This document shows, one piece after another, positions 1 to 6,293 of a stretch of 12,851 bases of DNA. The position numbers and the translations under genes are program-made. The stretch is from the NCBI GenBank assembly GCA_910588455.1, contig CAJUPG010000060.1, positions 1-12,851 of the forward strand, read 5' to 3'. Positions within the stretch are counted from its first letter, which is position 1. Each line of letters starts with the position of its first letter. The notes below the pieces were generated by a model. The model was not told where the DNA came from and ran no database searches. It saw only the letters and a list, made by a program, of their open reading frames with translations. This DNA is from an uncultured Oscillospiraceae bacterium. Lineage in GTDB: Bacteria; Bacillota; Clostridia; Oscillospirales; Oscillospiraceae.

Positions 1-1
1 G

Positions 2-1942
2 GGCTTCTCCTCCTCCTTCACCATCTACGACACCGACGACTCCCTGCGGGTGGTCAAGGACTGCCTCAAGGACCTGAATCTGGACGATAAGCAATTTGCC
101 CCCCGGGCAGTCCTGTCGGTCATCTCCCGGGCCAAGGACGAGCTGCTACTGGCCCAGGACTATCTGGCCCAGTGCCGGAAGGCCGGGGATCTGCGGCTGG
201 AAAAGATTGCAAACGTATATGTAGAGTACCAGCGCCGGCTGTGGGATGCCAGCGCCCTGGACTTTGACGACATTATTTTACATACCGTCCGGCTGCTCCA
301 GCAGTTTGAGGACGTGCGGGCCTACTACCAGAAAAAATTCCGCTACGTGCTGATTGACGAGTACCAGGACACCAACCATTTGCAGTATCTTCTGGCCTCC
401 ACCCTGGCGGGGGGCTATGAAAATTTCTGCGTGGTGGGGGACGACGACCAGTCTATCTACCGCTTCCGGGGGGCCACCATCGAAAATATCCTGTCCTTTG
501 AACAGCAGTATCCCGCCAGCCGGGTGATTCGCCTGGAGGAAAATTACCGCTCCACCAAACACATTCTGGACGCCTCCAACGCGGTAATCCGCCACAACAA
601 GGGCCGCAAGGGAAAGCAGCTTTGGACCCAGGCCGAAACAGGAGACCCTTTACGGCTGTATGCCGCCATGAACGAAAATGACGAGGCCCAGTACATCGCC
701 GCCCGGATTCTGGAGGACTACGGACAGGGCCTGCGCTGGCGGGACCACGCCATTTTGTACCGGATGAACGCCCAGTCCAACCAGCTGGAAAACGCCTGCA
801 AGCGCAACGGCATCCCTTATAGAATCATTGGCGGCACTCGGTTCTTCGACCGGGCGGAGGTCAAGGATATGACCGCCTATCTGGCCGTTCTGAACAACCC
901 GGAGGACGATTTACGCCTCCAGCGTATCATTAACAATCCCCCCCGGGGCATCGGGGCCAAGACGGTGGAAACCGCCCAGCAGATCGCCCAGCGGGAAGAA
1001 ATCCCCCTGTTTGCCGTTATTGACAACGCCCGGCTCTACCCGGAACTGGAGCGGTCCGCCGCCCGGCTGGCCCAGTTTACCAATCTGATGGCGGAGCTGT
1101 CCCAGCTGGCCCAGACCATGCCCCTGGACCAGTTTTATGAGGAACTCCTGGTACGCACAGGCTACGCGGTGATGCTGGAGAGCAAAAACACCGTGGAGGA
1201 CCGCACCCGGCTGGAAAACGTCCGGGAGCTGCTCACCTCCATCAACGGCTACCTGGAAAACGCCGGGGAAACGCCCTCTCTGGCAGGCTTTTTGGACGAA
1301 ATCGCCCTGTATACCGACCTGGACAGCCACGACCCGGACCAGGACTGCGTGGTGATGATGACCATGCACTCAGCCAAGGGCCTGGAGTTCCCGGTGGTCT
1401 TTGTGGCCGGTATGGAGGAGGGCATCTTCCCCGGCATCCGGGCCATCGGCGAGACGGAGGAAATGGAGGAGGAACGGCGTCTGTGCTACGTGGCCATGAC
1501 CCGGGCCAAGCAGAAGCTGTTCTTGACCTGCGCCAACCAGCGCATGATTTTTGGCCGCACCAGCGCCAACCGCCCCTCCCGGTTCACAGAGGAAATTCCC
1601 CCGGAGCTTTTGGAGCGGACCGGGCGGTCCTTCCTGGATATGGGGGCCGGCGAGTGGGGCTATAGCAGCGGGGCTGGCTGGAAGCGCCCGGAGACGAATC
1701 AAGCCCCCCGGCCGGCCCAGCCCCCCCGCTCCCGGCCGGTCCAGACCCTTCCAAGCAAGCCCGCCGGGCCTCTGCCCAGCTATAAGCCGGGGGACACCGT
1801 CAAGCACCGGGCCTTCGGCCAGGGTACCGTGTTGTCGGTCCAGCCTATGGGCGGGGACGTCCTGGTGGAAATCGCCTTTGAATCGGCCACCAAGCGCCTG
1901 CTGCTGAAATCCGCCGCGGCCCATATGGAAAAGCTCTCGTAA
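2..1942 (+). CDS. pcrA: ATP-dependent DNA helicase PcrA/UvrD (5' end missing)
   Basis: Superfamily 1A 3'-5' DNA helicase acting in nucleotide-excision repair, rolling-circle replication and removal of recombination or transcription obstacles. The frame is open from base 2, so the gene starts before the window; the GTG at 50 is internal. 646 residues are visible. Comparison with the roughly 720-residue Bacillus enzymes suggests about 110 N-terminal residues, including the Walker A motif, are off the edge. Visible motifs are motif II DEYQDTN (about 356-376), motif III GDDDQSIYRFRGA (from 437), motif IV EENYRST (from about 536), motif V MHSAKGLEF (about 1363-1389) and motif VI CYVAMTRAK (about 1484-1510). 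After a Pro-rich linker (about 1690-1775) comes the PcrA-specific C-terminal Tudor-like module YKPGDTVKHRAFGQGTV (from about 1780), known to contact RNA polymerase. That tail favours PcrA over Rep or RecB-type helicases. No terminator is visible before the next gene. Confidence 0.96.
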   Translation, partial: GFSSSFTIYDTDDSLRVVKDCLKDLNLDDKQFAPRAVLSVISRAKDELLLAQDYLAQCRKAGDLRLEKIANVYVEYQRRLWDASALDFDDIILHTVRLLQQFEDVRAYYQKKFRYVLIDEYQDTNHLQYLLASTLAGGYENFCVVGDDDQSIYRFRGATIENILSFEQQYPASRVIRLEENYRSTKHILDASNAVIRHNKGRKGKQLWTQAETGDPLRLYAAMNENDEAQYIAARILEDYGQGLRWRDHAILYRMNAQSNQLENACKRNGIPYRIIGGTRFFDRAEVKDMTAYLAVLNNPEDDLRLQRIINNPPRGIGAKTVETAQQIAQREEIPLFAVIDNARLYPELERSAARLAQFTNLMAELSQLAQTMPLDQFYEELLVRTGYAVMLESKNTVEDRTRLENVRELLTSINGYLENAGETPSLAGFLDEIALYTDLDSHDPDQDCVVMMTMHSAKGLEFPVVFVAGMEEGIFPGIRAIGETEEMEEERRLCYVAMTRAKQKLFLTCANQRMIFGRTSANRPSRFTEEIPPELLERTGRSFLDMGAGEWGYSSGAGWKRPETNQAPRPAQPPRSRPVQTLPSKPAGPLPSYKPGDTVKHRAFGQGTVLSVQPMGGDVLVEIAFESATKRLLLKSAAAHMEKLS

Positions 1943-1997
1943 CGCTTAGATGAATATTCCGCCACCGCTGGCAAACAATAGGGATACATCCACAAAT

Positions 1998-2004
1998 AAG
2001 GAGG
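1998..2004 (+). promoter_or_regulatory. Strong RBS fixing a TTG start for the SLH protein
   Basis: AAGGAGG lies 8 nt before a TTG at 2013. The in-frame ATG at 1950 lacks a good Shine-Dalgarno sequence. Starting there would put 21 polar residues ahead of a textbook signal peptide, so the TTG is chosen. Confidence 0.85.
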
Positions 2005-2012
2005 TTATCCCT

Positions 2013-3329
2013 TTGAAACGCAAACAGTTTGCCCGCCGCATCCTGGGCTGTTCCCTGACGCTGGCCCTGGCCTTCGCGGTGTCCCTGCCCGTCTCCGCCT
2101 TCTTCTGGAACAAGACCAGCGATTCCCCCGTGGTGGCGGATTTTGCCAAAAACGCCCTGATGGGCGAGGCCATCCGCTTTTCCGCCGAGGACTTCGCCGT
2201 CCAGGGGGGCAGCGGGGACGTGACCCTGACGGCCATTACCCTGCAAACCCTGCCCAACCCCAACACCGGACTGCTGACCATGGCCGGACAGCCCCTGTCC
2301 GAAGGCTCGGTGGTAGACCAGTCCGCGCTGACGGGGCTGTGCTTCCAGTCCAACCAGAAGCCCAGCCCCGAACAGACCCAGTTTTCCTTTACCCCCGCCT
2401 TCAGCACCGGAGAAACCGGCCCGGAGGCCACCGTCACCCTCTACCTGCTCCAGCAGGCCAACCTGCCCCCCATCGCCAAAAATATGTCCCTGTCCACCTA
2501 TAAAAATGTGGCCCTTACCGGCTACTTCGACGCGGTGGACAACGACGGCGACCCCCTGACCTTTCAGCTCACCTCCACCCCCGCCCGGGGATCGGTGACG
2601 CTGGCGGAGGACGGCTCCAGCCAGTTTGTCTACACCCCCTATGAAAACAAAACCGGCAAGGACTCCTTCACCTACGTGGCGGTAGACACCGCCGGAAACA
2701 CCTCCCCGGAGGCCACGGTGTCCCTGCGCATTGAGAAGGCGGACACTAAGGTCACCTACGCCGACCTGGACGGCCACCCCGCCCACAAGTCGGCCATCCG
2801 TCTGGCGGAGGAGGGCATTCTGGTGGGCCAGTATATGGACGGGCAGTATTTCTTTGACCCGGACCAGACGGTCTCCCGGGCCCAGTTTCTGACCCTGGCC
2901 ATGTCCGCCGTTGGTCTGGAGCCCCTGGAGAACGCCACGGTAACCGGCTTCTCCGACGACGCCTCCATCCCCACCTGGGCCAAGGGCAGCGTGTGCGCAG
3001 CGCTGAAGGCCGGGGCCATTCGGGGCTCCGCCGGGGAAAACGGCGCGCCGGTCTTTGGAGCGGACGCGCAGGTTACCCGGGGAGAGGCCTCGGTGATGCT
3101 CAACAATCTGCTGAATATGGCGGACGTGCCGGTAGATGTATTTGCCGGCAGCAGCAGCGGCCACTGGGCCGGCCAGGCCGCCGCCAACCTGGCCGCCGCC
3201 GGCTTCACCCAGGGCCGGAGCAGCGCCGCGCTGGACGACGTCCTCACTCGGGCGGACGCGGCCCAGCTGCTGGACGACGCCCTGGAGGTGCTGGAGCAGC
3301 GCCAGGACAACGGCTGGTTCCCCTGGTAA
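2013..3329 (+). CDS. Secreted SLH-domain protein with cadherin/Ig-like repeat
   Basis: Predicted cell-surface protein of 438 residues. From the TTG it starts MKRKQFARRI, followed by a hydrophobic core and a signal peptidase I site VSA|F after residue 29. Residues 40-148 are rich in beta-forming residues and resemble a degenerate Ig-like domain. Residues 151-241 fit the cadherin-like/tandem-95 family (Big_9 type): LPPIAKN, DNDGDPLTF at 176-184, FVYTPYENKTGKDSFTYVAVD at about 205-225. Three S-layer-homology (SLH) repeats follow. The first (about 248-305, FFDPDQTVSRAQFLTL) is clear, the second (about 311-370, VTRGEASVML) is acceptable, and the third (about 377-428, LTRADAAQLL) is shortened. SLH triplets usually bind pyruvylated secondary wall polymer, so anchoring of the protein to the wall is inferred. 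There is no LPXTG motif or C-terminal membrane helix. The specific function is unknown. It lies 70 bp after pcrA with no obvious promoter or terminator between, so read-through is possible. Confidence 0.88.
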   Translation: MKRKQFARRILGCSLTLALAFAVSLPVSAFFWNKTSDSPVVADFAKNALMGEAIRFSAEDFAVQGGSGDVTLTAITLQTLPNPNTGLLTMAGQPLSEGSVVDQSALTGLCFQSNQKPSPEQTQFSFTPAFSTGETGPEATVTLYLLQQANLPPIAKNMSLSTYKNVALTGYFDAVDNDGDPLTFQLTSTPARGSVTLAEDGSSQFVYTPYENKTGKDSFTYVAVDTAGNTSPEATVSLRIEKADTKVTYADLDGHPAHKSAIRLAEEGILVGQYMDGQYFFDPDQTVSRAQFLTLAMSAVGLEPLENATVTGFSDDASIPTWAKGSVCAALKAGAIRGSAGENGAPVFGADAQVTRGEASVMLNNLLNMADVPVDVFAGSSSGHWAGQAAANLAAAGFTQGRSSAALDDVLTRADAAQLLDDALEVLEQRQDNGWFPW

Positions 3330-3348
3330 ACCTGGATGAATATAACAA

Positions 3349-3376
3349 GGCCCCTCTGGCGTTTGCCAGAGGGGCC
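3349..3376. terminator. Bidirectional intrinsic terminator between convergent genes
   Basis: A perfect 12-bp stem (GGCCCCTCTGGC, loop GTTT, GCCAGAGGGGCC) sits 19 bp after the SLH stop and 6 bp after the MCP stop, which is read from the other strand. T-containing stretches follow on both strands (TGCACTTTATT on +, TTGTTATATTC on -), so it can serve both genes. The T-runs are imperfect. Confidence 0.85.
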
Positions 3377-3382
3377 TGCACT

Positions 3383-4318
3383 TTATTCGTAATCCCGCAC
3401 CAGATGAGGAATTTGGGAAATCATATTGTCCATATCCTCAAACATAGCGCTCTTTGTGGTGCCCAGGCGGCTGGCCGTCTCAATATGGCAGACCACCTCC
3501 TGGTGCCTCTCCTTGATTTGATCAAAAAACCGGCAGATGGTCTGCAGCTCGCTCTGGGAGGTCTGAATCACCCCGGCAATCTCCGTCTGCACCCCGACCG
3601 CTCCCTCGGCGGCGGAGGTAATCTGCTGGAAGCACTCGCCGGTCTCGGCCACGATGTCCACCCCTTGGTTCAGAGTCGCCTGGGAGGTCTCAATGGTCCG
3701 GTTCAGCTCCCCGGCGCGGGTCTCCACCTCGCTGACGCCGCCGTCCACTTCACCGGCCAGCACCTTAATCTCCCGGGCCAGCTCCTTGACCTGGGCCGCC
3801 ACCACCGCGAAGCCCCGGCCCGCCGTCCCGGCCCGGGCGGCCTCAATGGAGGCGTTAATGGCCAGGATGTTGGTCTGATCCGCAATGGAAACAATCTTGC
3901 CCATACACTGTTGAATGCCGTTGATGGCGTTTTGCAGCTGGACAAAGGTTTCCGTCATTTCCTCATAGGACTTTTGCACCTGTATGGAAATCTGGCCCAG
4001 CTGCACCATCTCGTTCTGCGCCCCGGTTACCGTTTCGCCGATCTCGCTGCGGACCTGGGCAAACTGCTCCGCCGTTTCGTTGATGTTGGCAAAGGAGGTC
4101 CCCAGCTCCTGCAGCTTGGACTGGAAATGGTCCGCCTCCTGCAATACGCCGTCAAAGGTGGATTTCACCATGCTCAGCTCCCACAGGGAGGCGACCTCTT
4201 TTTTGACCAGCTCCTTCTGGTAGTCCTTCAGACTGCCCGCCACGTGGACAATGGGGTAGAGACTCTTCTCCTCCCGGATCTTCTCCGGCTTGCGCCCGCC
4301 TTTTCCCGCTAACAGCAT
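3383..4318 (-). CDS. Soluble methyl-accepting chemotaxis protein (signalling domain only)
   Basis: 311-residue chemoreceptor signalling protein expected to drive CheA/CheW. The hairpin tip is clear at about 142-181 (VSIADQTNILAINASIEAARAG, then GRGFAVVA). Long heptad-patterned coiled coils flank it (about 50-140 and 182-285). There is no transmembrane segment, HAMP domain or recognisable PAS, Cache or globin sensor, so the protein should be cytoplasmic. The first 40 residues are basic and of unknown role. Aligned by eye with E. coli Tsr, the tip residues I377, N381, E385, R388 and V398 are kept (I151, N155, E159, R162, V172), while Tsr E391 and E402 correspond to T165 and Q176. No CheR-tethering pentapeptide is seen at the C-terminus. 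The ATG is preceded by AGGAGGG (4326-4332, 7 nt away). The FIST gene ends 14 bp upstream, so the two form one transcription unit. Confidence 0.92.
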   Translation of the reverse strand: MLLAGKGGRKPEKIREEKSLYPIVHVAGSLKDYQKELVKKEVASLWELSMVKSTFDGVLQEADHFQSKLQELGTSFANINETAEQFAQVRSEIGETVTGAQNEMVQLGQISIQVQKSYEEMTETFVQLQNAINGIQQCMGKIVSIADQTNILAINASIEAARAGTAGRGFAVVAAQVKELAREIKVLAGEVDGGVSEVETRAGELNRTIETSQATLNQGVDIVAETGECFQQITSAAEGAVGVQTEIAGVIQTSQSELQTICRFFDQIKERHQEVVCHIETASRLGTTKSAMFEDMDNMISQIPHLVRDYE

Positions 4319-4332
4319 CGTCTCTCCCTCCT

Positions 4333-5388
4333 TTATTCAAAGACCACGCAGGTCATGGACTGGTTGACAAAGCGGTTGTTGTAGTGCTCGCCGTAGCCCA
4401 CAAAGCCCGCATGATTCCCCAGCGACGCCATATCCCGCAGATAGGTCTGCATATAGCCCTGCTCCGAGAACAGTTTGTACCGGAACAGGCAGTTCACGGA
4501 AAAGACCGCCGAGCGCCGGGGAAAGTCCTGGCTGATCTGGCGGATGGTGTCCCGGGTGATGGCCTGGTAGTCCCCCAGCTCCAGCAGAATCAGCACATCG
4601 GAGTCGTTCACCTGGCGGAAGCAGGACAGGGCATTGCCGTTGACCTCTTTAATGGAAATGATGCAGGTGTCGTCCCCGTTGACCTTGCCAAAGGGATTTT
4701 GGAAGGTCCGGGTAAGAATCTCCTCGTCTGTCACGTGGAGAATATCCTTGTACACCTGCTTGGCGGACTTGCCGTTCAGAGAGCCAAGGATATAGTTGGC
4801 CCGGTCTGTATCCGAAGCGATAAAGCGGTAATTTCCGAGCTGATGATAGATGTTCTCTTTATAGGTCTTGACCCGGCCATTCTGGTTGCGGACCAGGGCG
4901 TAGGCTACCGCGTCCTGGTAGACCCGGCCGTTGGCGGATACCTTCCCCTGGTCGCCGGTACCGCCCACCAGAGAGATCCCCTGGCGCTTGAGGGCGGTAT
5001 AGATGGTGGTCAGCACACAGGCGTCGTTGCCGCTGCAAAAGTCGATGCAAACGGTATCCCGGCTGGAGCCCCCCACTGTGCGCATATCTTGCTCCAGGCG
5101 CTGTATGTATTTCACGGGCATGGTGGACGCCTGCTCCAGCACGTTAGCGGCAGCGGCGACCCCATCGTAAAAGGCAATCACTCCCACCCCATGCTCCACG
5201 ATGCCGGTCTGATAGCTCATACCGATACATCCGATGCTGGGGACGCCCGGGTAACGCTTTTCCAGCTCCTGCACATGGGCTTCAAATTGTGCGTCGTTGG
5301 ATAACAGCATAATAAACTGGGGTCTGTGGAGCCCCTGAACGGCTTCGTCCAGGCTCCCTCTTTGGCTCATTCCAAAAAACTGTTTCAC
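4333..5388 (-). CDS. FIST-domain sensory protein
   Basis: 351-residue protein with FIST N (about 20-200) and FIST_C (about 200-345) domains. FIST is an intracellular sensory module, thought to bind small ligands such as amino acids, that usually accompanies signalling output domains. Visible hallmarks are a first strand with RPQFIMLLSND, the IGCIGMSYQTGI motif at 52-63, SLVGGTGDQGK at 139-149, and the FIST_C ending GFVGYGEHYNNRFVNQSMTCVVF at about 328-350. No signal peptide, membrane helix, kinase, GGDEF or MCP domain is attached. The start is GTG at 5388 with AGGAGGG (5399-5405) 10 nt upstream; an ATG at codon 7 has no comparable site. A perfect sigma-A promoter lies just upstream, and the soluble MCP gene follows 14 bp downstream. 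The pairing suggests this is the sensor for that MCP, which is inference. Confidence 0.9.
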   Translation of the reverse strand: MKQFFGMSQRGSLDEAVQGLHRPQFIMLLSNDAQFEAHVQELEKRYPGVPSIGCIGMSYQTGIVEHGVGVIAFYDGVAAAANVLEQASTMPVKYIQRLEQDMRTVGGSSRDTVCIDFCSGNDACVLTTIYTALKRQGISLVGGTGDQGKVSANGRVYQDAVAYALVRNQNGRVKTYKENIYHQLGNYRFIASDTDRANYILGSLNGKSAKQVYKDILHVTDEEILTRTFQNPFGKVNGDDTCIISIKEVNGNALSCFRQVNDSDVLILLELGDYQAITRDTIRQISQDFPRRSAVFSVNCLFRYKLFSEQGYMQTYLRDMASLGNHAGFVGYGEHYNNRFVNQSMTCVVFE

Positions 5389-5423
5389 ACTGTGGTCTCC
5401 CTCCTACCATATTTACCGTGAGT

Positions 5424-5452
5424 ATTATACTGGAAAGGGCCAAATGTGTCAA
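5424..5452 (-). promoter_or_regulatory. Perfect sigma-A promoter for the FIST-MCP operon
   Basis: On the minus strand TTGACA (5452-5447), a 17-bp spacer and TATAAT (5429-5424) match the housekeeping consensus at all 12 positions. Initiation is expected near 5417, leaving a leader of about 29 nt to the GTG. No operator-like repeat overlaps it. Confidence 0.88.
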
Positions 5453-5496
5453 CAACTGCCAGCCCATCCGGCAAAAAAGTTTTTGAAGGTGCAAAG

Positions 5497-5529
5497 AAGC
5501 GGCCGGTCCTTGCGGAACACCGGCCGCTT
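5497..5529 (-). terminator. Intrinsic terminator after the phosphoribosyltransferase-like gene
   Basis: An 11-bp perfect GC-rich stem (AAGCGGCCGGT / ACCGGCCGCTT) with an 11-nt loop starts 7 bp past the stop codon. On the minus strand it is followed by CTTTGC, a short U-tract. It separates this gene from the FIST promoter 44 bp further on. Confidence 0.75.
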
Positions 5530-5536
5530 TTGTACG

Positions 5537-6178
5537 CTATAGAGCGGCATATCCAAATTTGTCAACCACCGCGTCCAGCTCCTGCTTCTGCTTGCACAGG
5601 GGGCACTCCTCCGGCGGATAGCTGGCGTAGCCGGGCAGGTCGCTGGTATCGAACAGGGAGGTCACCGGCAGTCCGTCTACCTCCTTCTGGTGGCTGTAGA
5701 TAGCGGCAATGCCCACTGTGTTCCCCTTGTAATACTGCACGCACTCCATTCCCTTGCGCACCGTATTACCGGTGGTGACGGAGGCAAGCAGGATCAGTAT
5801 GTTTTTGCCCTCCAGCATGAACCGGGCGTTGTCCCGGAAGATCAATTTCCCCTCTTTGCTCAGGTTCTCCCGCAGAACAAAGATCTCTTTTCCGGAATTG
5901 ATGGACCGGTAGCCGCTCTGGGTCAGCTCCTGGGCCAGACACGTACCGATCACCCGGGTGCCGTCCATGCACAGGATCGTGTCCACCATGACGTGGTGGG
6001 TAAGATTGCGCTGGGCCAGCTGCTGGGCGACGGCCTCCGCGTCCCGCAGGCACGACTGCTGGTTAGTCACGTCGATGAAGTAGTTGGTATGGCTGTTTCG
6101 GGTCGCAAAATGCCCCTCTGCCACCCGCAGCGTTACGTCGCCGACACAGACAGGGATCTTAAAAAACCTGGGCTCCAT
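5537..6178 (-). CDS. Orotate phosphoribosyltransferase-like (PRTase-fold) protein
   Basis: 213-residue protein of a clostridial family usually annotated as orotate phosphoribosyltransferase. Supporting features are VAEGHFATRNSHTNYFIDVT at about 19-38, a DTILCMDGTRVIG segment at 66-78, LIFRDNARFM at 112-121, and the position of the PRPP loop at about 127-140. That loop reads LLASVTTGNT (130-139): the TTGNT turn is kept, but the paired acidic residues normally before it (DDVxTTG) are absent. The C-terminus carries CPLC (192-195) near the conserved end. Recognition as a PRTase fold is firm; catalysis on orotate is not. The start is set by AAAAGGAGG 7 nt before the ATG at 6178; a TTG at 6202 would include the RBS in the coding region. 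No pyrimidine genes are adjacent. It has its own promoter and terminator and is probably monocistronic. Confidence 0.85.
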   Translation of the reverse strand: MEPRFFKIPVCVGDVTLRVAEGHFATRNSHTNYFIDVTNQQSCLRDAEAVAQQLAQRNLTHHVMVDTILCMDGTRVIGTCLAQELTQSGYRSINSGKEIFVLRENLSKEGKLIFRDNARFMLEGKNILILLASVTTGNTVRKGMECVQYYKGNTVGIAAIYSHQKEVDGLPVTSLFDTSDLPGYASYPPEECPLCKQKQELDAVVDKFGYAAL

Positions 6179-6185
6179 GACCTTG

Positions 6186-6194
6186 CCTCCTTTT
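6186..6194 (-). promoter_or_regulatory. RBS deciding the ATG start at 6178
   Basis: AAAAGGAGG on the minus strand ends 7 nt before the ATG. This supports the shorter 213-residue reading over the upstream TTG at 6202. Confidence 0.8.
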
Positions 6195-6201
6195 CGTCTC
6201 A

Positions 6202-6241
6202 AAATATGGTTTGGGTATCCTTCTTACAATATACCATATTT
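6202..6241. repeat. 9-bp inverted repeat spanning the PRTase-like promoter start
   Basis: AAATATGGT (6202-6210) and ACCATATTT (6233-6241) are exact inverted copies 22 bp apart. One arm overlaps the edge of the -10 box and the spacer. The other sits about 11-19 nt inside the predicted transcript. This is operator-like placement, but the arms are AT-rich and short. Confidence 0.5.
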
Positions 6242-6256
6242 CCGAAAAGGTGTCTA
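6228..6256 (-). promoter_or_regulatory. Putative sigma-A promoter for the PRTase-like gene
   Basis: The minus strand reads TAGACA (6256-6251), a 17-bp spacer, then TATATT (6233-6228), matching consensus 5/6 in each box. Predicted start is near 6221, giving a leader of about 42 nt with the RBS at its end. Confidence 0.65.
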
Positions 6257-6293
6257 TATGTTTTTGTATATTCCTACAAAATTTTTCCGTGGC

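Noticed and set aside
1845..3164. 439-residue minus-strand open frame opposite the SLH gene
   Set aside because: Gly/Val/Gln-rich antisense frame without domains; the + strand reading has a signal peptide and SLH repeats.
2993..4312. 439-residue + strand open frame over the SLH end and the MCP
   Set aside because: It spans two convergent genes and the terminator hairpin between them, has low-complexity composition and no RBS. It is a shadow.
6257..6293. Terminator after metY
   Set aside because: Only a 4-bp stem (CGTG/CACG) next to GAAAAATTTT; too weak to call.
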